The notes beneath the pieces are model-generated. The model was given only the letters and a program-made list of their open reading frames with translations. It searched no databases and was not told the origin of the DNA. A program made the position numbers and the translations under genes. 64,000 bases of DNA from Tenacibaculum sp. Bg11-29 (lineage in GTDB: Bacteria > Bacteroidota > Bacteroidia > Flavobacteriales > Flavobacteriaceae): NCBI RefSeq assembly GCF_002836595.1, contig NZ_PJBB01000003.1, positions 558,001 to 622,000 of the forward strand, given 5' to 3'. This document shows positions 35,484 to 42,662 of this stretch, one piece after another (positions within the stretch are counted from its first letter, which is position 1; the number at the start of each line of letters is the position of its first letter).

Positions 35484-36101
35484 TTAATAGTTATGACGAT
35501 TTTCCTCAATCCATTTATCTATAATTTCTTTAGAAGTATCCGTCATAAATTGCCCTTGGCTTTCCCAATAAGGTTGTTGTTCTTTTGGGTAAGAAGTTAT
35601 AACAGTTGCATCAGGCATTAATATTATATCGTGCTTTACCCCTTTATAGAGCAATAATACATGCCTTGTATTTAATTTTTTTGATGCTACATTTGCCAAT
35701 ACCGTATAATCTTCTTTGGCAATACCTTCTGCTTTTAACAACTTAAATAAATAAGCTAAGGGCAATATTTTTTTTTCTTTATTCGCATGCCACTTTATAA
35801 TATTCCTATATATATATATATCATTCCCTTTCTTATTCATAACATAAAATAGTTCTGCTTTATATTTTTCTTCAATGATATCCCACTTTTCTCTTTCTAT
35901 TAGATTATTTATTTTAGAAGGTATATTGTACAGCGAATATCCATTTTTTCTAGGTACATTACTAGAATGCCTATAAGGAGCTACCTTTTTAATATGCTTC
36001 ATTGTAAAACCTTCTTTGCCTACTAAATAAGGTGGCTCTTTTGGGTAGCTAACACAACCAAGTATGCATATAGCCAATAGTAAAAACAGTATTTTTTTCA
36101 T
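35484..36101 (-). CDS. Array B tandem lipoprotein, copy 1 (alpha subtype, in frame)
   Basis: At 205 residues this is the first copy of array B, 2 nt after the 305-residue gene. The signal peptide is MKKILFLLLAICILGC. The body has the alpha signature YTVLANVASKKLNTRHVLLL and a 15-nt TA tract in frame (DIYIYRN). It ends IEENRHNY. Position suggests it is the primary partner of the 305-residue protein. Confidence 0.8.
   Translation of the reverse strand: MKKILFLLLAICILGCVSYPKEPPYLVGKEGFTMKHIKKVAPYRHSSNVPRKNGYSLYNIPSKINNLIEREKWDIIEEKYKAELFYVMNKKGNDIYIYRNIIKWHANKEKKILPLAYLFKLLKAEGIAKEDYTVLANVASKKLNTRHVLLLYKGVKHDIILMPDATVITSYPKEQQPYWESQGQFMTDTSKEIIDKWIEENRHNY
35807..35821 (-). repeat. TA tract in array B copy 1 (15 nt, ON)
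   Basis: Uninterrupted, in frame. Confidence 0.9.
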
Positions 36102-36103
36102 TT

Positions 36104-37021
36104 TTAATGGTATTTTTCAATTACATCTTTTATATCTAAATTTCCTTTTGGCTTATAAACTTTATTTCCACTTTCCGTATCCTTATCAAAATAAATTTGC
36201 GTTGTTTCGTTAGAAACTTTTACGGGGCCTCGTAAATCATATAAATCTGAGGCGGGTAAGGCTAAAGAAGAGGCACTAATAACATCTCCTAAAAGAGCTA
36301 TTAACCCTTGCGACATTTTATAAGCAGCACCAAGCGGCAGTACAAATGATATTAACCCAAATGCGCTTCGAATAGTATCAAAATCTTGCATTTTTTTATT
36401 CATAATAGCATAAGGTACCGTAATATCGCTTTCTCTTGTAAATTTACCTATTTCTTTTACAGTAGTAACAAAGGCATCGTCTAACTCAATTTTTTTATTA
36501 GCACCAAAAAATAATGTATGCTGGTTTAAAAAATTATCTACTAAATTTTCATGGTTGGCTTTTTGCTTACTAGCTAGTATGGGTTTATCTTGCTTTGTAA
36601 TAATTGCAGGCAACATGCTTACTTTTTTAGCTTCTAATGTTATACTGGTGCCTAATAGCGAATCTACCACACTCATTTTTTCGCCTTCTTTATAATGTTT
36701 TACAAGTGCTTCTTCAAAAAGTTGTTTTTCGTGCCAACCAGCACGTGGCACGCCATTACCATCTAAAGCTACTGCTACAACATCTAACACACGATACGAT
36801 TTCTCTTCTTCTGAAACCCTACCATTTTGTTTTTTGTAATAGCGTTTTAAATCGTACAAAACTACCACAGTAACCGCACATTTACCATCGTGCAAGTTCA
36901 TATCTGTTACATAACAGCTCGTAAACTTATGTTGTGCTTTAACTGGCTGTATAACTTCATTACCACTTAAAAGGTCTTCTTTTTTTGGTGGTGTATAGGT
37001 ACCAAATTTTATACTGCTCAT
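36104..37021 (-). CDS. 305-residue unknown protein; second candidate T6SS cargo or adaptor
   Basis: No family recognised. The N-terminal 100 residues are beta-rich (KFGTYTPPKKEDLLSG, KCAVTVVVLYDLKRYY). There is a helical middle and one long hydrophobic stretch at about 219-257 (FGLISFVLPLGAAYKMSQGL then IALLGDVISASSLALP). The end is a short beta-rich tail. There is no signal peptide. It follows the 56-residue ORF by 2 nt and precedes lipoprotein array B by 2 nt, so by position it is the cargo whose immunity family would be array B. It could alternatively be an adaptor or chaperone for VgrG loading. Confidence 0.6.
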   Translation of the reverse strand: MSSIKFGTYTPPKKEDLLSGNEVIQPVKAQHKFTSCYVTDMNLHDGKCAVTVVVLYDLKRYYKKQNGRVSEEEKSYRVLDVVAVALDGNGVPRAGWHEKQLFEEALVKHYKEGEKMSVVDSLLGTSITLEAKKVSMLPAIITKQDKPILASKQKANHENLVDNFLNQHTLFFGANKKIELDDAFVTTVKEIGKFTRESDITVPYAIMNKKMQDFDTIRSAFGLISFVLPLGAAYKMSQGLIALLGDVISASSLALPASDLYDLRGPVKVSNETTQIYFDKDTESGNKVYKPKGNLDIKDVIEKYH

Positions 37022-37023
37022 TG

Positions 37024-37194
37024 TTATTTATTTCCTTTTGTTAGTATTTTTTTGTTTGATGCCAATGTTATATTTTCATTAGTCGCTTCAATATTTATTA
37101 CATCTGCTACTTTTTCTAATATTTCACCCACCACTAATTCGTAGTGGTTATTAACCGTAATAGTTATATTTTTTGCTTGCTTTGTAATTGCCAT
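37024..37194 (-). CDS. 56-residue protein between VgrG and the second cargo candidate
   Basis: A complete short ORF from ATG 37194 to TAA 37024, starting MAITKQAKNITITVNNHYEL and ending LTKGNK. It is set tightly between vgrG (2-nt gap) and the 305-residue gene (2-nt gap), so it is almost certainly translated from the same message. The second half (VINIEATNENITLASNKKI) resembles the short I-x-I-x-A strands of the VgrG C-terminal needle. It may extend or cap the spike or link it to the cargo. No known family. Confidence 0.7.
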   Translation of the reverse strand: MAITKQAKNITITVNNHYELVVGEILEKVADVINIEATNENITLASNKKILTKGNK

Positions 37195-37196
37195 AT

Positions 37197-39008
37197 TTAA
37201 AACATATTAGATTTTTCTACACTGTTAAATTCTACGGTTTTACCACTTTGTAAAGTCATGTTTTCTTTTTGGCTAAACATGCTCACTTTACCTGCTATTT
37301 CGTTTGAAGCCGTGGCATTTCTTTTAAAATTTTTATCAACCAACTCAGTTCTATTATCAGAAGTTTCTTCTATATTACCTGTTGCAGAAACAGCAATATT
37401 TCCTCCTGCATTTGTTGTAATATTTTTACCTACATTTTCTGTTATATTGTCTCCTGCATTTACATTAATATTTTTTCCTGCAGTAATATTTAGGTTTTCA
37501 CCTGCATTAATATTAATATCTTTTAAGGCGTTAATAGTTATTGTTTCTCCAGCAGTATCTATAAAAATTTGATTTCCTTTTTTATCTGTAATTTTTATAC
37601 TCTCTGCTTTATTGGTATCATTAAACTCTAAAATATGCCCGCTTTTAGTAATAATACTCTTGTAATTATTCTGATCTTTACCACCAGCCCCATTATTACC
37701 ATGAAATAAACTTCCCATTACAAAAGGTTGGTTTGGGTTGTTAAAACGAAACCCTACCATTACTTGATCACCTTTTTCGGGTATAAAAACATGCCCTCGG
37801 TTTTGTGCATGGTGATCACTACTACCTGCATCTGGTGTCATTACACGTATCCAACTTGTTTTTAGTTCGTGTTTTTGCCATTGAAACTGTACTTCTACAC
37901 GCCCTTTTTGTTTTGGGTCTTCGTTTGATAATACGGTAGCTAATTGTGTAGTAGCTTCTGGTAAAGCAACTTCTGGCACTGGTAAAATAGCTGTACCCGA
38001 TGATATTGCTTCAAAACTATTACGATATTCACTTGATCCTGTAGCGGTATGGGTTATTTTGGTGATAATATATTCACCATAGTTTTTAACTTCAAAAGCA
38101 TCAAGCCCTCGTTGGGCGCCTGTTACTTTTATAATAGTACCTACGGTTAAACCTTGTTTGGTACTGGTAGCACTTAGCACATTGGCAGTTGCCATTTTAC
38201 TTCCTTGCTGGTTATGTACAAAGGTATCTATCTCACTTTTATTTGCTGCTTTGGTTTGTAAATCTTCTTGAGTATTGATTGAATATAATTCTTTAGATAC
38301 ATCAAAAGCATAACTACCCAATTCGTTTAAGCCTTCTACACGTCCTCTTGATTTTGATTCATCTCTAACATTATGTAATGCATTGTATGAAAAATTAGCA
38401 GCAGTACTTGCTATTGCTTCTATAGCAATATTAAGGGTATCCATATCTGCACCATATTCTACGGTTATTGCCGCTGCTAAGGTTGGCTTACCAAAAACCA
38501 ATTGTATACCATCGTAATACAACCATTCGTTGTATTGTTTTGCCAATCGCTGTATAAATTGAAAGTGATTTTCTTTGTATTGTGCTTGGTAGGTAATTGG
38601 AGTTTTAAATACAGGGTTTATTTTGGCGGTTAAGCCTGCTGCTCTAACGGTATCGTTTACAATGGTATCTAAACTTTTATGCAGCCAAGAATGCATGTGT
38701 GCACCGTTTTCTAATAAAATGGTTTTAGAATATCCGCTAACAAGTAATTTACCTTCAAAACCATTGCTGTGTTGTAGTTTTACATTGGTTATTACGCCTA
38801 AAAAATCGGTGTCGTTAAAGTTTATTACAATTGATTTTCCTAACCATTCTTTTGAGTCGTCGAGGGTATAAGAACCAACGGTTTCAACGGTATCATAATC
38901 TACTACCAAACTAAAAGTATGGTGGTTGTTTATGGCTTGGTTAAGGGTTACTTTTTCAAAATTATAGAGCGTTTCTCCGTCTATATTTATAATCGTTATT
39001 GGTTTCAT
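37197..39008 (-). CDS. vgrG: Type VI secretion system spike protein VgrG (TssI)
   Basis: VgrG forms the trimeric spike at the tip of the Hcp tube. The 603-residue protein has the phage gpD/gp27-like N-terminal part (about 1-340), including the YNEWLYYDG region, and the gp5 OB fold (about 355-460: PKQKGRVEVQFQW, GHVFIPEKGDQVMVGF, PFVMGSLFHGNN). The C-terminal needle is made of short repeats of the form I-N-A-G (GENLNITAGKNINVNAGDNI) at about 490-560. No toxin domain is fused at the C-terminus, so cargo must be carried by separate proteins. It heads the cargo transcript, about 450 nt downstream of tssD with a terminator between. Confidence 0.95.
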   Translation of the reverse strand: MKPITIINIDGETLYNFEKVTLNQAINNHHTFSLVVDYDTVETVGSYTLDDSKEWLGKSIVINFNDTDFLGVITNVKLQHSNGFEGKLLVSGYSKTILLENGAHMHSWLHKSLDTIVNDTVRAAGLTAKINPVFKTPITYQAQYKENHFQFIQRLAKQYNEWLYYDGIQLVFGKPTLAAAITVEYGADMDTLNIAIEAIASTAANFSYNALHNVRDESKSRGRVEGLNELGSYAFDVSKELYSINTQEDLQTKAANKSEIDTFVHNQQGSKMATANVLSATSTKQGLTVGTIIKVTGAQRGLDAFEVKNYGEYIITKITHTATGSSEYRNSFEAISSGTAILPVPEVALPEATTQLATVLSNEDPKQKGRVEVQFQWQKHELKTSWIRVMTPDAGSSDHHAQNRGHVFIPEKGDQVMVGFRFNNPNQPFVMGSLFHGNNGAGGKDQNNYKSIITKSGHILEFNDTNKAESIKITDKKGNQIFIDTAGETITINALKDININAGENLNITAGKNINVNAGDNITENVGKNITTNAGGNIAVSATGNIEETSDNRTELVDKNFKRNATASNEIAGKVSMFSQKENMTLQSGKTVEFNSVEKSNMF

Positions 39009-39410
39009 ATTGCTCTTTTTTTTTTACGAAATAGTAGCATCCTAAACAGCTATTAAACTGTGTGTGCTGCTGAAAATAATTTTAACATAACAGTTACTTT
39101 ACTAAATAACATCATTTGTTTACATATATTGTATAACATTCGAATTCACATACTAAAAAAGCTTTAATTTGTAGCTTAAAAATGAAAAAATTCAATATAA
39201 CAATCAACTCACCAAACAGTATCATTTGTTTACAAATATTATATACTATTTTAATTTACACATCAAAATAGTCTTAATATGCATTCGATACTGAAATAAA
39301 TTATGCCTCACAATTGTTACCACTATTGTATTCGTATACTATTACTTTTTTTTCTTTTTTAAAACTGGTGCTTATAGCAAAAGCACCTTTATAAATAATA
39401 ATGTATAAGT
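39009..39410. other. Gap between tssD and vgrG
   Basis: Non-coding. It holds an imperfect repeat (39072-39315) and a second weak hairpin (GGTGCTT/AAGCACC, 39367-39387). A vgrG promoter is expected here but I find no exact TAnnTTTG box on the minus strand. Confidence 0.5.
39072..39315. repeat. Imperfect tandem repeat, about 110-bp period, upstream of vgrG
   Basis: The block at 39111-39130 (starting ATCATTTGTTTACA) recurs exactly 110 bp later at 39221, with about two-thirds identity over roughly 95 bp. The TGAAAA...AATT block before it (39072) recurs at 39183 and again, shorter, near 39293. Confidence 0.65.
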
Positions 39411-39441
39411 AGTAAAAGAGCAAACCTTATAGGTTTGCTCT
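39411..39441 (-). terminator. Terminator of tssD
   Basis: AGAGCAAACC (39417-39426) pairs perfectly with GGTTTGCTCT (39432-39441) around TTATA; the minus strand continues with TTTTAC. It lies 14 nt after the tssD stop. Confidence 0.85.
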
Positions 39442-39455
39442 TTATTAATTTGTAC

Positions 39456-39854
39456 TTATGCTACTGGCCAACGATTATCGATAGCTGCATTACCAATAGT
39501 CATTTGTTCTGCCGAAACAGTAAAATTAATAGTCATTGGTACGTCTCCGTTTACATGTAAGTTTTCTTTATAGTATACGATGTACGCATTCTTAAATTCA
39601 ACTTCTTTCATTTTCGAATCTTCTTCAGATTTCTTAAATACAATTTTTCCTTCAATAGCTTTAAATTGGCTATTTAACATCGCTTCGATTACTGATGAAT
39701 CTGCGGTAGATTCTATTGTAATATTAATTCTACCTCCGTAAACATTAGATGCAATTTTACCTTTCTTATCAGTATCTCTACTAAAAGAGTATTCTGTTGC
39801 TAATACGTCAAATTCTTTTCCTCCTAATTCTAGCGATGCTCTAAACGATCCCAT
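39456..39854 (-). CDS. tssD: Type VI secretion system tube protein TssD (Hcp)
   Basis: Hcp hexamers stack into the inner tube that is propelled into target cells. The 132-residue protein starts MGSFRASLELGGKEFDVL and has the Bacteroidota TssD pattern: YSFSRDTDKKGKIASNVYGG, then RINITIESTADSSVIEAML, then a beta-strand-rich C-terminal half (FKNAYIVYYKENLHVNGD) ending WPVA. There is no signal peptide. It has its own promoter and terminator, consistent with the high expression this tube subunit needs relative to VgrG. Confidence 0.93.
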   Translation of the reverse strand: MGSFRASLELGGKEFDVLATEYSFSRDTDKKGKIASNVYGGRINITIESTADSSVIEAMLNSQFKAIEGKIVFKKSEEDSKMKEVEFKNAYIVYYKENLHVNGDVPMTINFTVSAEQMTIGNAAIDNRWPVA

Positions 39855-39924
39855 AATTTTGTTTTTTAAATTATTATTTTTTAAAATTTTCTTTTGCTTT
39901 ATGCATAGCGTAACTAGTATTATG

Positions 39925-39953
39925 CAAACATAAAACGAACTCTCCTATAACAA
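39925..39953 (-). promoter_or_regulatory. Promoter of tssD
   Basis: The minus strand reads TTG (39953-39951), an 18-nt spacer and TATGTTTG (39932-39925), matching the Bacteroidota TTG/TAnnTTTG pattern. The predicted leader is about 65 nt. Confidence 0.65.
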
Positions 39954-39959
39954 TAGGCA

Positions 39960-40524
39960 ATTATATAATAAGCTAAAAAAAGAAACATGCGCTACCAGGA
40001 GATCCCCAATAACGATACTTTTATAGTATAATACAGGCTGTAGTTGCCTATATAAATACAAGTATGACAGTTTATTTTACATAGCAATTATAAAATTACA
40101 AATTGTCAAATTTGAGATGTAAATGTATATACTTATTTTTAAAATAAAAAACAAATTCGTGTGAAAATGACATTAAATAGCTGCTCTTTAAAAAATTAAA
40201 ATTCTAACAACCAAAAGATAACACAATACATATTATGTTTAATAATACTTCTTTGTAATAACTAAAATTATGAAGTACTATTATTAAACTCTTTAGAGGT
40301 TCGTAGGTAATTACGTATTGTATACTATGCCTGATGTGTTAATCTCTAGTATATAATAAGTAAATTACTTGTCTGTTCGAGCGCAGTCGAGAACTTTTAA
40401 ACTATGGTGAATAGGTATCGTAAACTTCGTTTGCTACTTTCAATCAAAGTACCATTTGATTTCAGTAATGCTCGACCTAACATAGTTCGTCTAAAATTCA
40501 TTTTAAAAACACATATCTATCTAC
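39960..40524. other. Non-coding gap upstream of tssD
   Basis: About 560 nt without a supported gene, AT-rich. The only notable element is the REP-like sequence at 40370-40394. Confidence 0.5.
40370..40394. repeat. REP-like imperfect palindrome
   Basis: The minus strand contains GTTCTCGACTGCGCTCGAAC, which I recall as a frequent dispersed intergenic repeat in Bacteroidota genomes. It can fold into a short bulged hairpin. Assignment by recall, not by a search. Confidence 0.5.
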
Positions 40525-41055
40525 TCATCTCTGAAACTCTTTAATAAAATTATGTAAACTAGTAATTTCTGTATTTAAAGCGGATATCGCCGTTTGTAGT
40601 GCTGCTATTTTAAAAAGTGAACTATCGGCTAATTGTAGTTCTAAATGTTTTTTACGCAAATTAATCCATTTTGTATCATTACTTGTTAAATCCTCTTTTT
40701 GTAATAGTTCTAAACACGCATGTATACCACGCAACCAATTGGCTCTTTTTTCTTGTAATAATTGTAGCGAGGCATGTTTTCTATGCAATTTTTTTTCTGC
40801 TTTTTTTAATAATTGTATTAATTTAGGTAACGCTACTTCTTCTTCGTTCTTTATAAAGTTTAACGCATGTGCTAATGCTGCTATAGGTGTTTGTAAGGCA
40901 AGTGCTTTGTATATTGTTAGCAGTTTATTAAATAGGGCATTGTTGTACGATCTTCGATTTGAAGATAGCGATTTTAACGTATCCTACGAGGCTCCTGTAT
41001 AATTTGCTAATGAAATATTAGTAATCTTAAAACATGTTCTTATAGCTGTTAGCAT
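40525..41055 (-). pseudogene. Helical protein gene with N-terminal helix-turn-helix, interrupted by an in-frame TAG
   Basis: From ATG 41055 the frame reads MLTAIRTCFKITNISLANYT GAS, meets TAG at 40986-40984, and continues in the same frame (DTLKSLSSNRRSYNNALFNK) to a natural end at 40525 (IKEFQR). ISLANYTGASxDTLKSLSSN has the look of a helix-turn-helix in which one codon became a stop. The remaining 150 residues are helical and Leu/Lys-rich, probably coiled coil. It is the first gene of the island, so it could have regulated tssD. Single nonsense, no frameshift: a recent loss, or readthrough. The downstream part might still be made from a TTG at 40788. Confidence 0.65.
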
Positions 41056-41434
41056 AATTCAATTTTTTTTTGTTTTTATTTTTTTAAAGTCTATTAATGT
41101 ACACTGCTATATTTTTTAAATTAAACAAGTGCACAAACATGTACACCCATTTACTTTTTATTTTTTCTCAGTGTACAGCCCTGTACACTCACTTTTTTTA
41201 CTATAATTTTCGGTGTACAAAAATTATAGAAAAACCTTTTTCATAAACAGTACTAATTAAAACATAATGGCTTTTTTTTATTAAAAGTAGCAAACAAAGC
41301 TTCAAGAGCATTTAGATTATAATGAGGAAGTCTCGACTACGATCGACCTCACATTTTTCACTTTTTAAGTATACGTATCGATACAATTTACTATCGAACT
41401 CACGTTAAAAAAGAGAGTCAGTTTTATACCTTTT
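41056..41434. other. Non-coding gap at the right border of the island
   Basis: No supported gene. It contains several short runs based on GTGTACA (TGTACACCC, GTGTACAGCCC, TGTACACTC, around 41098-41220), and the second REP-like sequence near 41330. Confidence 0.5.
41328..41350. repeat. Decayed REP-like element, inverted relative to the one at 40370
   Basis: The plus strand reads TCTCGACTACGATCGA, two substitutions from the TCTCGACTGCGCTCGA core seen on the minus strand at 40379-40394. The pair brackets the interrupted helix-turn-helix gene. Confidence 0.4.
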
Positions 41435-42487
41435 TTAGTTTTTATTCTCCCTAATTATATACATATACACAGGGTAATGGTCGCTATAACCACCAGTATA
41501 TTTTCCGTAAGAAAAACTTCGAAAAGGGTACCCTTTAAAACGCCCTTTCTTTTCAGTTAAAAATCTTTTATTAAAAACACCCGATTTAAACATTTTATAA
41601 GAAGAAAAATCTTTTTCTCCTTTATCTAATAATGCAGATGTTATTACAATCTGATCAAACAAATTAATATTATCTCTATATCCTAAGGTACTAAAACCAC
41701 GACGAAACATGTTTTCATATGGGTTATAAAGATCTCCTTCTTTAACATCTCGCTTCTTTTCTTTTGTTTTTAATACCTTTTTAAAACTTGCATTAATAGG
41801 ATCATCATTAAAATCGCCAATAACAAACACTTTCGGAGCTATATCGTTCTTCTTAATTTTTGCTATTATTTGGGTTACTTTGTAAGCTGCTTTTTCTCGC
41901 AACACACTACTTTTTGCTTCTCCACCTCTTCTAGAAGGCCAATGATTTACAAGTACATGAATTAATTCTTCATCTAAATATCCTGAAACCCATAAAATAT
42001 CACGCGTATATACTTTTCTATTTTCCTTGTATATATTAGGGTTAAAAACCTCAAAATGTATTGGTTTAAAATATTTTTTCTGATACAATAAAGCAACGTC
42101 AATACCACGTTTATCAGGGGAATCAAAATGAATAATTCCGTAATTTTTATCCTTAAGGTTTTTAGAGTTTACTAAATCTTCAAGTACTTTTTCATTTTCT
42201 ACCTCAGCAACCCCAAGAATTGCAGGACTCGTATTTGTTTTATCTGCTCCTAGCTGTAAAATAACCTGCCCTAGTTTATCTATTTTATCCCAATAAATTT
42301 TTTCTCGATCGCCTTTAATTTCCATTATAGGGCTTGCTTCATCGTTTTTTTCTAAATCATTTATAGTATCAAAAAGGTTCTCTAGATTATAAAAACCTAT
42401 CGTTCTTATTTTATATTGTTTTTGTGCTGTTACCTTTCCTAAAAATAGCACTATAAGTATAACAAACATTCCTAATATCTTTCTCAT
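41435..42487 (-). CDS. Secreted endonuclease/exonuclease/phosphatase family protein
   Basis: This metal-dependent phosphodiesterase of the DNase I-like fold probably cleaves nucleic acid outside the cytoplasm. The start at 42487 (MRKILGMFVILIVLFLGKVT) gives a clean signal peptide; an ATG seven codons earlier would prepend MSCKIYE. Motifs in order: FYNLENLFDT, AILGVAEVENEKVLEDL, VNHWPSRRGGEAKS, VIGDFNDDPI and GGYSDHYPVYMY. The length (350 residues) is usual. It is divergent from the TonB receptor gene, and a fragment of a similar gene lies at 21483-21590. Confidence 0.92.
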   Translation of the reverse strand: MRKILGMFVILIVLFLGKVTAQKQYKIRTIGFYNLENLFDTINDLEKNDEASPIMEIKGDREKIYWDKIDKLGQVILQLGADKTNTSPAILGVAEVENEKVLEDLVNSKNLKDKNYGIIHFDSPDKRGIDVALLYQKKYFKPIHFEVFNPNIYKENRKVYTRDILWVSGYLDEELIHVLVNHWPSRRGGEAKSSVLREKAAYKVTQIIAKIKKNDIAPKVFVIGDFNDDPINASFKKVLKTKEKKRDVKEGDLYNPYENMFRRGFSTLGYRDNINLFDQIVITSALLDKGEKDFSSYKMFKSGVFNKRFLTEKKGRFKGYPFRSFSYGKYTGGYSDHYPVYMYIIRENKN

Positions 42488-42662
42488 TTCATAAATTTTA
42501 CATGACAAAAAAACACCATATACATAACAACCAACAATTTACCTAGAATTTAATATAAAAAAAAGTTATTATTTAAATTAATATTTATTATTTTTACTTC
42601 CCTCCTTTTATTTTCTTTTCACGGTGAATTAAGACCAATAAACAAACTATAAATAAGTGTTT

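Noticed and set aside
21800..36101. CRISPR array or insertion sequence as an explanation of the repeats
   Set aside because: The repeats are whole paralogous genes with coding constraint; no short repeat-spacer pattern and no transposase are present.
40739..41002. Plus-strand Cys/Asn-rich ORF opposite the helix-turn-helix gene
   Set aside because: Composition is that of an antisense frame; the minus-strand reading is coherent apart from one stop.
21483..41460. Exact attL/attR pair of an integrative element
   Set aside because: The two nuclease gene ends differ by a 12-nt deletion, a frameshift and several substitutions, and no integrase lies between; only an old duplication or insertion is supported.
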